A DNA stretch of 64,000 bases from Streptococcus mitis (GTDB lineage: Bacteria > Bacillota > Bacilli > Lactobacillales > Streptococcaceae), in the NCBI RefSeq assembly GCF_009496285.1, contig NZ_WIJK01000001.1:62001-126000 (forward strand), read 5' to 3'. The translations under genes and the position numbers were made by a program. A model generated the notes under the pieces. It worked only from the letters and a program-made list of their open reading frames with translations, was not told the origin of the DNA and made no database searches. This document shows positions 27,010 to 36,982 of the stretch, one piece after another (within the stretch, counting starts at the first letter, position 1; every line of letters starts with the position of its first letter).

Positions 27010-28266
27010 ATGCACATTTTTGATGAGCTAAAAGAGCGTGGTTTGATTTTTCAAACGACTGATGAAGAAGCTTTGCGTAAAGCCCTAGAAGAAGGTCAAG
27101 TTTCTTATTATACTGGCTACGATCCAACTGCTGATAGCCTTCACCTAGGCCACCTTGTCGCAATCTTGACAAGTCGTCGCTTGCAACTAGCAGGTCACAA
27201 ACCTTATGCGCTCGTTGGCGGTGCTACAGGTCTCATCGGAGATCCGTCCTTCAAAGATGCTGAACGTAGTCTCCAAACAAAAGACACAGTAGATGGCTGG
27301 GTCAAGTCTATCCAAGGACAACTTTCTCGTTTTCTTGACTTTGAAAATGGTGAAAATAAGGCTGTCATGGTCAACAACTACGACTGGTTTGGCAGCATCA
27401 GCTTCATTGACTTCCTCCGTGATATCGGAAAATACTTCACTGTCAACTACATGATGAGTAAAGAGTCTGTGAAAAAACGGATTGAAACAGGGATTTCTTA
27501 TACTGAGTTTGCCTACCAAATCATGCAAGGTTACGATTTCTTCGTCCTTAACCAAGACCACAACGTAACACTACAAATCGGTGGTTCTGACCAGTGGGGA
27601 AATATGACAGCTGGTACTGAATTACTTCGTCGTAAGGCTGACAAGACTGGCCACGTAATCACTGTCCCACTGATTACCGATGCAACTGGTAAGAAATTTG
27701 GTAAATCAGAAGGAAACGCAGTCTGGCTCAATCCTGAAAAGACTTCTCCATACGAAATGTACCAATTTTGGATGAACGTGATGGACGCTGACGCTGTTCG
27801 CTTCTTGAAAATCTTTACTTTCTTGTCACTTGATGAGATTGAAGACATCCGTAAACAATTTGAAGCAACTCCACACGAACGCTTGGCACAAAAAGTCTTG
27901 GCTCGTGAAGTCGTTACACTTGTTCACGGCGAAGAAGCCTATAAAGAAGCCCTCAACATTACTGAGCAACTCTTTGCAGGAAATATCAAAAATCTTTCTG
28001 TTAAAGAGCTCAAACAAGGACTTCGTGGAGTGCCAAACTACCAAGTTCAAACAGATGAAAACCACAATATCGTAGAACTGCTCGTATCAGCTGGTGTAGT
28101 TAACTCAAAACGCCAAGCCCGTGAAGACGTCCAAAACGGAGCTATCTACGTCAACGGCGACCGTATCCAAGACCTTGACTATGTCTTGAGTGACGCAGAT
28201 AAGTTAGAGAATGAACTGACTGTTATCCGTCGTGGGAAGAAAAAATACTTTGTATTGACTTACTAA
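27010..28266 (+). CDS. tyrS: Tyrosyl-tRNA synthetase
   Basis: TyrS charges tRNA-Tyr. The 418-residue protein has the class I HIGH-type motif in DSLHLGHLV, the tyrosine-binding segments [10 protein letters not shown] and [11 protein letters not shown], the KMSKS-type motif KFGKSEGN, and a C-terminal S4 RNA-binding domain ([21 protein letters not shown]). AAGGAG precedes the ATG. I looked for a T-box leader in the 140 bases upstream and saw none. Confidence 0.98.
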   Translation: MHIFDELKERGLIFQTTDEEALRKALEEGQVSYYTGYDPTADSLHLGHLVAILTSRRLQLAGHKPYALVGGATGLIGDPSFKDAERSLQTKDTVDGWVKSIQGQLSRFLDFENGENKAVMVNNYDWFGSISFIDFLRDIGKYFTVNYMMSKESVKKRIETGISYTEFAYQIMQGYDFFVLNQDHNVTLQIGGSDQWGNMTAGTELLRRKADKTGHVITVPLITDATGKKFGKSEGNAVWLNPEKTSPYEMYQFWMNVMDADAVRFLKIFTFLSLDEIEDIRKQFEATPHERLAQKVLAREVVTLVHGEEAYKEALNITEQLFAGNIKNLSVKELKQGLRGVPNYQVQTDENHNIVELLVSAGVVNSKRQAREDVQNGAIYVNGDRIQDLDYVLSDADKLENELTVIRRGKKKYFVLTY

Positions 28267-28290
28267 ACTGTTCAACATTTATCTATAAAT

Positions 28291-28325
28291 AAAGGAGTTA
28301 ACCTCAAGAAAGGTAACTCCTTTTT
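28291..28325 (+). terminator. Terminator of tyrS
   Basis: AAAGGAGTT-ACCT (28291-28304) pairs with AGGT-AACTCCTTT (28311-28323) with one bulge, followed by T residues. Confidence 0.88.
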
Positions 28326-28342
28326 GTTATTGATAAGCACAT

Positions 28343-30406
28343 CTATCTAGCCTTAATAGACAGGCTACGCAGTACAATGCGTAAGGTTGTTAGATTATGT
28401 AAGATAGAAAGATTTGAAGGACTGAGCCAATTAAACAAGCCAAAGCCAATCAAACTACTATTTACGACAACGGTATCTTGAATATTCTTCTTGATGAGTG
28501 TTTGCAAAGATGATGATAGCAAATCCAACTCTTGGAAGAAATCCAAACGATTATCTAACAATAAGATATCACTCATCTGCTTAGAAATATCTGCACTCTC
28601 ATTCATCACCACACCGATATCTGATAGGGTTAGAGCAGCTGAGTCATTCAACCCATCCCCAACCATCAAAATAGTGTGACCTGCTTTCTGCAGTTCCTCT
28701 ACTAACTCAAATTTCCCATCAGGTTTCAAGTCTGTATAGACCTGATCAAAGGGCAAATCTTTGACTAATTCCTCTGTCCTAACCAAGGTGTCCCCTGTTG
28801 CCAGAATCAATTTTTTTCCTTGTGCCTTAAGTTTCTCCAAGGCTGCTTTTGCTTCTTTTCTCAAAGGAGTATGGATGCAGAACATTCCAATCAATTCATT
28901 CTGATAAGCCAAGAATAAGAGATTGTAGTGACTCTTGTACTCTTCAATTAAAGCATTTTGTTCTGAACTGATATGAATTTGCTCATCCTGCATCAAAACA
29001 TAATTCCCAATAAGAACTGGTTCCCCATCTATATGAGATTTGATTCCCTTACTTGCGATATATTGGAGTTTCCCATGCATTTCCTCATGTTCAATCCCCT
29101 CTATCTCAGCTTGCTTGACAATGGCATTAGCAATAGGATGATAAATGTGTTCCTCAAGACAGGCACTGATTCTGAGAATATCTTCCTCACTATAGTCCCC
29201 AAAAGGTAACACCTTTTCAACTATCGGATAACTAGTTGTGATTGTTCCCGTCTTATCAAACAAGAAAGTATCAACTTCCAGATATTTCTCCAGAACATCT
29301 CCATCCTTAATTACCATTTCACGATTCAACCCCTCCTTGATAGCTGTCAAATAAGCTACAGGAGTAGAAATTTTCAAAGCACAGGAGAAATCGACCAATA
29401 GGAAAGAGATAGCCTTAGAAAAAGAACCTGTTAATAGGTAAGTCAGCCCAGCCCCCAAGAAATTATATTTGACGACCTTGTCCGCCATTTTGATGAAATA
29501 GCGTTGTTTCGTTTTCTTGTTTTCTTCAGATTTCTTCATCAACTCAATCAGTTGTAAAATCCGGCTGTTCATCTGATTATCGGTTACACGAATGCGTAAC
29601 TCTCCAGTTTCTAATACTGTATTTGCACAAACTAAATCAGACTCTCTTTTTTCAACTGGAAAACTCTCTCCCGTCAAGGAACTTTCGTTAACCATACCTA
29701 AACCTGAAACTACTTGTCCATCAAACAGAATTTCATTTCCTTGAGATAAGATCAAGACATCTCCTATTTGGACATCGGAACTCTTGATACTAACAACCGT
29801 ATCGCCCTGTACTAGAAATACATCGCTCTCTTTTGCAAGAAGGCTTTGTTCTAAATCTGTTGCAGTTTTTTTCAAGGACCACTGATCTAAATGATTCCCC
29901 AAATCAAGCATAAACATGATATTGCTAGCTGTCTTGGATTGGTTCATAAACAAGGACAATAAAATCGCCGAACAGTCCAAGACCTCCATCGTTAGTTCCT
30001 TACGCGCTAGTGTTTGATAGGCTTCTCTAATATAGCCAAAAGCCTGATAACAAGTCCATATATAGCGAATAGGATACGGCACAAAACTACGAAAAAGCAC
30101 ACGCTTAATCGCTGCACCTGAAACAATAGAATAAGCACTCTCTTCTCTACGAATGGGAAGAGTCATCAACTCAGAAACTTTCCCTTTATCAATTCTTTTT
30201 AAAAAGGCTTCTGCATTATCTAATACGGAGAAGCCTTCTTTTATACGTAGAGTAAAGTGCTGTTGATCCATGTAGAACTGGATAGACTCAACTCCCTTTT
30301 CATCTCTCGCCAAGGAACGAAGATAGTCTTGAATATCCAAGGTGAGTGAAAAAGAAGATGATAGTCGGATATGTTGGTATCCTCTATGTAGCACTTTAAA
30401 AGACAT
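28343..30406 (-). CDS. P1B-like heavy-metal ATPase with non-standard membrane metal motif
   Basis: This 687-residue P-type ATPase has TGES, DKTGTITT and GDGLNDSAAL motifs and the P1B membrane layout. The transmembrane metal motif that is normally CPC (or SPC, TPC) reads FSCALKISTP, so the Pro and the first Cys are missing. The N-terminal 90 residues look like an HMA-type fold without CxxC. The C-terminal end carries two more helices. It follows a DUF6110 gene by 1 bp. Substrate is not predictable from known classes; a pneumococcal homologue lies between tyrS and rlmA (from memory). Confidence 0.85.
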   Translation of the reverse strand: MSFKVLHRGYQHIRLSSSFSLTLDIQDYLRSLARDEKGVESIQFYMDQQHFTLRIKEGFSVLDNAEAFLKRIDKGKVSELMTLPIRREESAYSIVSGAAIKRVLFRSFVPYPIRYIWTCYQAFGYIREAYQTLARKELTMEVLDCSAILLSLFMNQSKTASNIMFMLDLGNHLDQWSLKKTATDLEQSLLAKESDVFLVQGDTVVSIKSSDVQIGDVLILSQGNEILFDGQVVSGLGMVNESSLTGESFPVEKRESDLVCANTVLETGELRIRVTDNQMNSRILQLIELMKKSEENKKTKQRYFIKMADKVVKYNFLGAGLTYLLTGSFSKAISFLLVDFSCALKISTPVAYLTAIKEGLNREMVIKDGDVLEKYLEVDTFLFDKTGTITTSYPIVEKVLPFGDYSEEDILRISACLEEHIYHPIANAIVKQAEIEGIEHEEMHGKLQYIASKGIKSHIDGEPVLIGNYVLMQDEQIHISSEQNALIEEYKSHYNLLFLAYQNELIGMFCIHTPLRKEAKAALEKLKAQGKKLILATGDTLVRTEELVKDLPFDQVYTDLKPDGKFELVEELQKAGHTILMVGDGLNDSAALTLSDIGVVMNESADISKQMSDILLLDNRLDFFQELDLLSSSLQTLIKKNIQDTVVVNSSLIGFGLFNWLSPSNLSILHNLTTLRIVLRSLSIKAR

Positions 30407-30407
30407 A

Positions 30408-30686
30408 TTATTCTCCTATAAGGCTATCTAATTGCTCTTCTTTTTTCTCTTGCTCGTACAAATATTTGGCATCTTGTAAGACATCGTCTCCATGTTGCTT
30501 CACAACAGAAACAGAGGCGTCTAGCCCGTCTTTCAACTTGTAAGCCTTAGCCAAAGCTTTAGAATAACCTTTTTTAGCTTCCTTACTTGCTAAGATTTTC
30601 AAACCAAGGGTACCAAATGCAACACCACCCAAAAAGAGTGATGATTTTTTCGCAACTTTTGCGACGCTCAATACTTCTTTTAACAT
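30408..30686 (-). CDS. DUF6110-like small protein paired with the P1B-like ATPase
   Basis: This 92-residue protein has an N-terminal hydrophobic stretch (about residues 12-32, SSLFLGGVAFGTLGLKIL) and a Lys/Glu-rich helical remainder ending SLIGE. It looks like a single-pass membrane protein with a cytoplasmic amphipathic helix. The start at 30686 is chosen because AAGGAGG precedes it; the earlier TTG at 30719 lies inside the -10 region. The 1-bp gap to the ATPase suggests that the two act together. The DUF6110 name is from recall. Confidence 0.75.
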   Translation of the reverse strand: MLKEVLSVAKVAKKSSLFLGGVAFGTLGLKILASKEAKKGYSKALAKAYKLKDGLDASVSVVKQHGDDVLQDAKYLYEQEKKEEQLDSLIGE

Positions 30687-30760
30687 ACTTATTTCCTCCT
30701 TATCATTATTATATAGCAATTTAGATATAAAAGCAATTTTATTTTATAAATTGGAGAATT

Positions 30761-30865
30761 ATACTCAATGAAAATCAAAGAGCAAACTAGGAAACTAGCC
30801 GCAGGCTGTACTTGAGTACGGCAAGGCGACGTTGACGTGGTTTGAATTTGATTTTCGAAGAGTAT
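30761..30865. repeat. BOX element upstream of the DUF6110 gene
   Basis: This 105-bp boxA-boxC unit is nearly identical to the one at 15603-15707. It lies between the divergent DUF6110 and rlmA genes and fills most of that 257-bp gap. Confidence 0.92.
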
Positions 30866-30943
30866 TAGTTTTATTTCTACTGAATCTCCCATCTACTTAT
30901 TTCTAAAGTTGCTTTCATTTGCCTCTTTTGATACACTTAAACT

Positions 30944-31792
30944 ATGAATACAAACCTCAAACCCAAACTTCAGCGTTTTGCTTCTGCGACTGCCTTTTCC
31001 TGCCCTATCTGCCAAGAAAATCTGGCCTTGGTAGAGTCTAGCCTCAAGTGTAGCAACCGCCATTCTTTTGATCTGGCAAAATTCGGCTATGTCAACTTGG
31101 CTCCGCAAATCAAGCAATCTGCCAACTACGACAAGGAAAACTTCCAAAACCGCCAGCAAATTCTTGAAGCTGGTTTTTATCAGGCTATTTTAGAAGGTAT
31201 CTCGGACTTACTAACAACTAATCCATCCGCAAAAACAGTCTTGGATATCGGTTGTGGCGAAGGTTTCTACTCTCGTAAACTCCAAGAAAGTCACTCTGAT
31301 AAAATCTTCTATTCCTTTGATATTTCCAAAGATTCCGTCCAAATCGCTGCTAAGAGTGAACCCAACTGGGCAGTCAATTGGTTTGTCGGTGACCTGGCTC
31401 GACTTCCTATAAAAGATGCTAGCATGGATATCCTGCTTGATATCTTCTCGCCTGCCAACTACGGAGAATTTCAAAGAGTATTATCAAAAGACGGCATCTT
31501 GATCAAGGTCATCCCAACCGAAAATCACCTCAAGGAAATCCGTCAGAAGGTACAAAACCAGCTGACAAACAAGAACTATTCTAATCAAGATATCAAGGAG
31601 CATTTCCAGGAACACTTTACCATCCTATCTAACCAAACTGCCTCACTAACCAAGCCTATCACAGCAGAGCAGCTCCAAGCCCTACTCAGTATGACTCCTC
31701 TCCTCTTTCACATCGACCAAACTAAGATTGACTGGAGCCAACTGACAGAGATTACCATTGAGGCTGAGATTCTAGTTGGGAAAGTATTCTAA
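30944..31792 (+). CDS. rlmA: 23S rRNA (guanine-N1) methyltransferase RlmA-type
   Basis: This 282-residue SAM methyltransferase starts with a zinc finger (CPICQENL, then CSNRH) and has motif I VLDIGCGEGFYS and the later LARLPIKDASMDILLDIFSP. In Gram-positives the RlmA(II) type methylates G748 in 23S rRNA helix 35, and in pneumococcus this affects telithromycin binding. It is a single gene whose TAA stop is formed at the edge of a BOX element. Confidence 0.93.
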   Translation: MNTNLKPKLQRFASATAFSCPICQENLALVESSLKCSNRHSFDLAKFGYVNLAPQIKQSANYDKENFQNRQQILEAGFYQAILEGISDLLTTNPSAKTVLDIGCGEGFYSRKLQESHSDKIFYSFDISKDSVQIAAKSEPNWAVNWFVGDLARLPIKDASMDILLDIFSPANYGEFQRVLSKDGILIKVIPTENHLKEIRQKVQNQLTNKNYSNQDIKEHFQEHFTILSNQTASLTKPITAEQLQALLSMTPLLFHIDQTKIDWSQLTEITIEAEILVGKVF

Positions 31793-31896
31793 TACTCTTC
31801 GAAAATCAAATTCAAACCACGTCAGCTTCGCCTTGCCGTACTCAAGTACTGCCTACGGCTAGCTTCCTAGTTTGCTCTTTGATTTTCATTGAGTAT
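31792..31896. repeat. BOX element abutting the rlmA stop codon
   Basis: This 105-bp boxA-boxC unit begins with ATACTCTTCGAAAATC at the last base of the rlmA TAA and ends GATTTTCATTGAGTAT. Confidence 0.92.
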
Positions 31897-31947
31897 AAAC
31901 TAGACTTCCCAAAGGCAGACAACTTACCGAAAATCGTCAAAAATACA

Positions 31948-31994
31948 AAAACGCATAAGAACAGGTACTCAAAAACCATAATCTTATGCGTTTT
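31948..31994 (-). terminator. Terminator of the two small membrane-protein genes
   Basis: AAAACGCATAAGA (31948-31960) and TCTTATGCGTTTT (31982-31994) form a perfect 13-bp stem with a 21-base loop; leftward it runs into TTTTTGTATTTTT. Confidence 0.85.
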
Positions 31995-32027
31995 GTTATG
32001 TAAAAATCGCTGGAGTTTCTATACACA

Positions 32028-32198
32028 TTAAGTGGAAATCTTTGGAACCAATTCTTTTAATAACCATTGAATACCATATATTACATTTACCCCAAATATG
32101 ATATAGGCCGTATAAATCAAGTATTTCGATTTTTCCCGCCTCAAAGAATAAACCTTGTACAAGATAAACAAATTTAAAATAATAAATAATAGAGACAA
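32028..32198 (-). CDS. Small hydrophobic protein with a TTG start
   Basis: A TTG at 32196-32198 follows GGAGGG by 6 bases, an excellent ribosome site, and opens a 56-residue frame ending TAA at 32028-32030. The peptide has two hydrophobic segments (SLLFIILNLFILYKVY and YLIYTAYIIFGVNVIYGI) separated by a basic loop RREKSK. It lies 55 bp after the stop of the next upstream small gene and before a strong terminator, so both form one unit. No family recognised. Confidence 0.65.
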   Translation of the reverse strand: MSLLFIILNLFILYKVYSLRREKSKYLIYTAYIIFGVNVIYGIQWLLKELVPKIST

Positions 32199-32253
32199 AA
32201 TCTTCCCTCCAAAATCAATCCTAAAAGTACACAGCCAAGCATAGCTCTAAACT

Positions 32254-32460
32254 TTATTTTCGATTCGAAATAATAAATTTATCAATGAACAGTAAGTGAT
32301 ATAAGGCCAGTACCAAACCCCAAACGCTACCACGAAAAGAGAATTCTTGATGATTGAGAGGAAACAAATCATGGTTACCAATATAGAGGCAGGTCAAAAT
32401 AACAAATAAAATCCAAAATAAATCCGTCCATTTATATTTTGAAAAATATTTTTTCCACAT
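32254..32460 (-). CDS. Small membrane protein of unknown function
   Basis: A 68-residue protein with a basic N-terminus (MWKKYFSKYKW), two membrane segments (DLFWILFVILTCLYIG and SVWGLVLALYHLLFI) and a basic end. AAGAAGG stands 6-12 bases before the ATG. It and the 56-residue gene downstream have the same two-helix layout. A TATAAT-like promoter lies near 32487-32492. No family recognised. Between it and the malP terminator (32461-32629) I see only this promoter. Confidence 0.65.
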   Translation of the reverse strand: MWKKYFSKYKWTDLFWILFVILTCLYIGNHDLFPLNHQEFSFRGSVWGLVLALYHLLFIDKFIISNRK

Positions 32461-32629
32461 AAAAACACCTTCTTTCCTACAATTATATTATAATACTTTA
32501 TGTAAGCGAATACAAGGGATGTGAGGTAATCAACTACGAAGAAACATGAGGCTGAAAGAAAGTGTTATGCGTTCACTGTATCTATGATTTATCCCTTTTA
32601 AATAAGATTGATCCAAATCCACATCATTC

Positions 32630-32662
32630 AAAAAAGCGAATTTCATCGAAATCCGCTTTTTT
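32630..32662 (-). terminator. Terminator of the malQ-malP operon
   Basis: AAAAAAGCG (32630-32638) and CGCTTTTTT (32654-32662) frame a further GAATTTC/GAAATC stem. It lies beyond the BOX element after malP and has T runs on both strands. Confidence 0.85.
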
Positions 32663-32692
32663 ACAAAATGTATTAGTATGAATTTGTATCTT

Positions 32693-32806
32693 ATACTCAA
32701 TGAAAATCAAAGAGCAAACTAGGAAGCTAGCCGCAGGTTGCTCAAAGCACCGCTTTGAGGTTGCAGATAAAGCTGACGTGGTTTGAATTTGATTTTCGAA
32801 GAGTAT
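32693..32806. repeat. BOX element after malP
   Basis: This 114-bp BOX unit has a remnant of boxB (CTCAAAGCACCGCTTTGAG) and standard ends. Its last base is the first of the complemented malP stop codon. Confidence 0.9.
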
Positions 32807-35064
32807 TAGTTCAAGTGCCAGATATCTTCGTTATACTGAGCGATTGTGCGGTCAGATGAGAAGAATCCTGCTTTGGCAATGTTAACGATGACTTTATCCA
32901 ACCATGCGTCACGGTCTTCGTAGTCAGCAAGCATTTGCTCTTTCACTTTGATGTAGTCTTCCAAATCAAGAAGAGTCATGAACCAGTCTTTGTTAATTAA
33001 TTCGTTATAAAGACGTTCCAAGCGTTCAATCTTACCAACTGCAAGAACAGCGTCGCTCACGATAAAGTCAACCAATGGTTTGATAGTTTCACGAGCATAG
33101 AATTCGCTTGATTTGTAAGCTGATTTTGCGTAAAGATCGATAACAGTTTCTGAATCTTCACCAAAGATGTAGATGTTTTCGTCTCCAACCAACTCAGCGA
33201 TTTCCACGTTAGCACCGTCCATAGTACCAAGAGTCAAAGCTCCGTTCAACATGAATTTCATGTTACCAGTACCTGAAGCTTCTTTAGAAGCAAGTGAAAT
33301 TTGTTCTGAGATATCACATGCTGGGATAAGGAAGCTTGCTGCAGTAACGTTGTAGTTTTCAACCATAACTACTTGCAAGTGTGGAGCTACTGCTGGATCA
33401 TTAGCAATAACTTCTGACATGCAAAGGATTAAGTGAATGATGTCTTGAGCGATTGTGTAGGCTGGAGCTGCTTTACCACCAAAGAAGATTGTGATTGGGC
33501 GAGCAGGGATGTTACCAGCTTTGATGTCAAGGTATTTGTGGATAACGTACAAAGCGTTCATTTGTTGGCGTTTGTACTCGTGAAGACGTTTGATTTGGAT
33601 ATCAAAGATAGAGTTTGGATTGATTTCCACACCTTGGTGTTCTTTCAAGTGACGAGCCAATTTACGTTTGTTGTGAGCCTTGATGCTTTCCAATTTTTCT
33701 TTGACAGCTGCTTTATCTTCATAAGACAAGAGTTTTTCAAGCTCATCTGCTTCATGGTGCCAACCATCTCCAAGAATCTCATCCAAGTAGTGAGACAATC
33801 TTGGGTTAGCATGCATGAGCCAACGACGGAAAGTAATACCGTTTGTTTTGTTGTTGAATTTTTCTGGGTAAAGGTCGTAGAAGGCTTTCAACTCAGAATT
33901 TTTCAAAATTTCAGTATGAAGTGCCGCTACCCCGTTAACACTGTATCCGTAGTGGATATCCATGTGAGCCATGTGAACACGTCCGCTCTCATCGATAATT
34001 TGAACAGCTGGATCTTTGTATTCTGCTTTCACGCGACGGTCCAATTCTTTGATGATTGGTACCAAGTGAGGAACCACTTCTTCCAAGAATTCAAGAGGCC
34101 ATTTTTCAAGAGCTTCAGCAAGGATTGTGTGGTTTGTGTAAGCAGTCATGCTACGAACGATTGAGATTGCTTCGTCAAGCTCGATACCACGTGCTGTCAA
34201 AAGACGGATCAATTCAGGGATAACCATTGATGGGTGAGTATCGTTGATTTGGACAACTGCATAGTCAGCAAGGTCATGCAAGTTGCTTCCTTTTTCAATT
34301 GCTTCATCGATGATCAATTGAGCACCGTTTGAAACCATGAAGTATTGTTGGAAGATACGGAGCAATTCACCTTGACGGTCACTATCATCTGGGTAAAGGA
34401 AGAGAGTCAAGTTGCGAGCGATATCTGTCTTGTCAAAGTTAATGCCATCTTCAATGATAGATGAATCAACTGAATCCAAGTCAAACAAACGCAAACGGTT
34501 TTTCGTAGCTGTTTTGTAACCAGGTACATCGATATCGTAAAGAGTAGATGTCAATGTAAAGTGTGCAAATGGCACTTGGTAGCTACGGCTTGAGCGAACC
34601 AACCAGTTTTGGTCAGTCAACCAAGCGTTAGGAATTGTTTCTTGTTGGTTGTTTTTAAGCACTTGTTGGAAAAGACCGTAGTGGTAGTTCAAACCAACCC
34701 CATCACCGTTCAAACCAAGTGTAGCGATTGAGTCGATAAAGCAGGCTGCCAAACGTCCCAAACCACCATTACCAAGTGATGGTTCCAATTCTACTTCTTC
34801 GATTTCGATCAACTCTTTACCTGCATCAGCAAGTTCTTTCTTAACATCGTCATAAAGACCAAGGTTAATCAAGTTGTTAGACAAGAGTTTACCAATCAAG
34901 AACTCAGCTGAGATATAGTAAACTTTTTTCTTACCAGTGTTGACTGGTTTTTGGCTGCTTGCAAGTTTGCTGTAGTTAAGAAGAGCAAGGTAAAGCTCTT
35001 CGTTACTACATTCTGCGATAGATTTATTGTAACGATTTTGTACAAATTCTTTTAATGGTAACAT
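32806..35064 (-). CDS. malP: Maltodextrin phosphorylase
   Basis: This 752-residue GT35 enzyme releases glucose-1-phosphate from maltodextrins or glycogen. The pyridoxal phosphate site is in [21 protein letters not shown], and the [16 protein letters not shown] and [12 protein letters not shown] segments are typical of the shorter bacterial maltodextrin phosphorylases. It lies 23 bp after malQ, whose product supplies the glucan chains. MalR and catabolite control act on the shared promoter upstream of malQ. It is also called glgP. Confidence 0.97.
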   Translation of the reverse strand: MLPLKEFVQNRYNKSIAECSNEELYLALLNYSKLASSQKPVNTGKKKVYYISAEFLIGKLLSNNLINLGLYDDVKKELADAGKELIEIEEVELEPSLGNGGLGRLAACFIDSIATLGLNGDGVGLNYHYGLFQQVLKNNQQETIPNAWLTDQNWLVRSSRSYQVPFAHFTLTSTLYDIDVPGYKTATKNRLRLFDLDSVDSSIIEDGINFDKTDIARNLTLFLYPDDSDRQGELLRIFQQYFMVSNGAQLIIDEAIEKGSNLHDLADYAVVQINDTHPSMVIPELIRLLTARGIELDEAISIVRSMTAYTNHTILAEALEKWPLEFLEEVVPHLVPIIKELDRRVKAEYKDPAVQIIDESGRVHMAHMDIHYGYSVNGVAALHTEILKNSELKAFYDLYPEKFNNKTNGITFRRWLMHANPRLSHYLDEILGDGWHHEADELEKLLSYEDKAAVKEKLESIKAHNKRKLARHLKEHQGVEINPNSIFDIQIKRLHEYKRQQMNALYVIHKYLDIKAGNIPARPITIFFGGKAAPAYTIAQDIIHLILCMSEVIANDPAVAPHLQVVMVENYNVTAASFLIPACDISEQISLASKEASGTGNMKFMLNGALTLGTMDGANVEIAELVGDENIYIFGEDSETVIDLYAKSAYKSSEFYARETIKPLVDFIVSDAVLAVGKIERLERLYNELINKDWFMTLLDLEDYIKVKEQMLADYEDRDAWLDKVIVNIAKAGFFSSDRTIAQYNEDIWHLN

Positions 35065-35087
35065 TTTTTGTGTCTCCTGATAATGTC

Positions 35088-36605
35088 TTATTTCTTTAAT
35101 TCTACCAAATTTTCATTGATTCGGCGATAAATTGTAGTCAAGTCAAGCAAAGTTTCTTCGACAGCAGGAGTCAATTGATCCTCTGTCATACGCCATGACC
35201 AGTTTCCACCAAGAGTAGATGGGAAGTTCATACGAGCTGAACCATCCAACTCTAGCAAATCTTGCATAGTAGCAATCGTCATGAAACTTACTGATGAGAA
35301 GGCTGTACGAAGCATAGCATGTACTACTGTTTCATATTCCTTGCGGTTTGTATAACGTGCCATGTACTCACGAGTTGGATCGTCGATTTCATTGCGATAC
35401 CAACCAAGAACAGTGTTGTTATCGTGTGTTCCTGTGTACATAACTGAGTTGGCTGGTGCCAAGTGTGGGCTGTCGATACTTTCGTGCTCTGGGTTGAAGG
35501 CAAATTGAAGGACTTTCATTCCTGGGAATCCAGTACGCTCACGAAGTTCGATAACTTCATCAGTCATGAATCCAAGGTCCTCTGCGATGATGTTCAAGTC
35601 ACCAAGTTCTTCTTTAACAGCTGCAAAGAGTTTGTAATCAGGTCCTTTCACCCATTTACCAGGTGCCGCTGTTTCAGAACCCGCAGGGATTTCCCAGTAA
35701 GACTCAAATCCACGGAAGTGGTCGATACGAACGATATCGTAAATCTTAAAGCTTTCACGCAAGCGTTCAATCCACCATTTATAACCATCGCGATCCATTG
35801 CTTCCCAGTCATAGATTGGGTTCCCCCAAAGCTGACCAGTCTCAGAAAACTCATCTGGTGGGCATCCTGCGATGCAAGTCGCCTTACCGTTGACATCAGT
35901 TTTAAAGAGATGTGGATTTGCCCACATATCGCTTGAATCTTCAGCAACATAGATAGGCATATCCCCCACAATCTCGATGTGGTTTTCGTTAGCGTATGCT
36001 TTCAATTGCAACCATTGTTGGAAGAAGAGGTATTGAGTCACACGATGGTAGACCAATTTGTCAGCCAACTCATTACGATAGTGTGCAAGAGCTTCAGCTT
36101 TACGCGCACGAATATCTGCATCTGGCCACTCTGTCCAAGCGAGATTATCAAAATGCTCTTTGATAGCCATATACTCTGCAAAAAGTTCAAGCCATGATTG
36201 GTTCTCTTGAGCAAATTTTTCAAAATCTTTGACATCTCCAACTTCAAGGAAACGTTTAACTGCTTTTTCTAGAAGCGGACGACGTGCGTAATAAATCTTA
36301 GCGTAATCAACTTCAGTTGGGTTGCTACCGAAGTCTACTCCCTCAAGATCACTTGCTTCCAACAAACCTTGCTCTACCAAAATATCAAGATCGATAAAAT
36401 GAGTGTTTCCAGCAAAGGCTGAGAAAGATTGATAAGGAGAATCTCCGTAGCTGGTTGTTCCTAAAGGAAGGATTTGCCAGTAACGTTGTTTGGTACGAAC
36501 CAAGAAGTCAACGAAATCATAGGCGCTTTGACCAAATGATCCGATTCCGTAAGCTCCTGGAAGTGATGAGATGTGCATCAACACACCACTTTGACGTTTT
36601 TTCAT
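35088..36605 (-). CDS. malQ: 4-alpha-glucanotransferase (amylomaltase)
   Basis: This 505-residue GH77 enzyme disproportionates maltooligosaccharides into longer chains plus glucose. Catalytic regions are visible in [13 protein letters not shown] (Asp nucleophile), IIAEDLGFM (Glu acid/base) and [14 protein letters not shown] (Asp). The opening [19 protein letters not shown] is a family hallmark. In pneumococcus it is called malM. It starts the leftward malQP operon from the divergent mal promoter region. Confidence 0.98.
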   Translation of the reverse strand: MKKRQSGVLMHISSLPGAYGIGSFGQSAYDFVDFLVRTKQRYWQILPLGTTSYGDSPYQSFSAFAGNTHFIDLDILVEQGLLEASDLEGVDFGSNPTEVDYAKIYYARRPLLEKAVKRFLEVGDVKDFEKFAQENQSWLELFAEYMAIKEHFDNLAWTEWPDADIRARKAEALAHYRNELADKLVYHRVTQYLFFQQWLQLKAYANENHIEIVGDMPIYVAEDSSDMWANPHLFKTDVNGKATCIAGCPPDEFSETGQLWGNPIYDWEAMDRDGYKWWIERLRESFKIYDIVRIDHFRGFESYWEIPAGSETAAPGKWVKGPDYKLFAAVKEELGDLNIIAEDLGFMTDEVIELRERTGFPGMKVLQFAFNPEHESIDSPHLAPANSVMYTGTHDNNTVLGWYRNEIDDPTREYMARYTNRKEYETVVHAMLRTAFSSVSFMTIATMQDLLELDGSARMNFPSTLGGNWSWRMTEDQLTPAVEETLLDLTTIYRRINENLVELKK

Positions 36606-36648
36606 AATAGCACCTCAAGTGTTTGTAGTTAAATATTTCATTTTTACA

Positions 36649-36666
36649 AGCGCAAACGTTTGCGCT
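36649..36666. promoter_or_regulatory. MalR operator of the malQP promoter
   Basis: AGCGCAAACGTTTGCGCT is a perfect 18-bp palindrome of the LacI/GalR operator type (central CG). It lies just downstream of the malQ -10 box, where a bound repressor blocks transcription. Pneumococcal MalR is known to bind operators at both mal promoters. Confidence 0.9.
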
Positions 36667-36672
36667 AACTAA

Positions 36673-36701
36673 AGTATAACCCATTTCAAAAAGAAATGCA
36701 A
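36673..36701 (-). promoter_or_regulatory. malQP promoter
   Basis: TTGCAT (complement of 36696-36701), a 17-base spacer and TATACT (complement of 36673-36678). A second LacI-type half site (TGCAAGCGTTTC, 36697-36708) overlaps the -35. Confidence 0.88.
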
Positions 36702-36811
36702 GCGTTTCAACAAAAAACTTTTCAATTTATTTACTTTATAGCTTTTTTAAAAAACTATATTCTTATTTTTTTACCTCTACAAAAACATCTTCAAACCATG
36801 CAATCGTTTCC

Positions 36812-36828
36812 CTTAAATTATTCTTGAA
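36812..36828 (-). promoter_or_regulatory. CiaR-like box in the mal divergent region
   Basis: On the minus strand TTCAAG-N5-TTTAAG matches the CiaR direct repeat TTTAAG-N5-TTTAAG with one mismatch. The malQP operon belongs to the pneumococcal CiaRH regulon, so the location makes sense. The site is about 120 bases upstream of the malQ -35, rather far, which lowers confidence. A cre-like sequence (36798-36812) overlaps its edge. Confidence 0.5.
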
Positions 36829-36924
36829 TTGAAATTTATATGATTTCATCTTTTTCTTCCTATTATATAACCAATTTTAGGGATTAAGCAGTTATAAGCT
36901 TTTTTAATTTTTTTCAAAAAACGC

Positions 36925-36953
36925 TTGCAACCGTTTTCTGTTTGTGCTATACT
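36925..36953 (+). promoter_or_regulatory. malX promoter with overlapping cre/MalR-like site
   Basis: TTGCAA (36925-36930), a 17-base spacer and TATACT (36948-36953) with an extended TG. TTGCAACCGTTTTCT (36925-36939) fits the CcpA cre consensus WTGNAANCGNWNNCW at every position and covers the -35, so catabolite repression is likely. Confidence 0.88.
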
Positions 36954-36965
36954 AAGTTCATAAGA

Positions 36966-36982
36966 GAAAACGTTTGCGTTTC
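36966..36982. promoter_or_regulatory. MalR operator downstream of the malX promoter
   Basis: GAAAACGTTTGCGTTTC shares the AAACGTTTGCG core with the malQ operator and lies just beyond the predicted start of transcription. AGGAGG for malX follows at 37010-37015. Confidence 0.8.

Noticed and set aside
33433..34164. Long open frame of 243 codons on the plus strand
   Set aside because: It lies wholly antisense to malP, has no ribosome site and no recognisable domain; it results from codon bias on the other strand.
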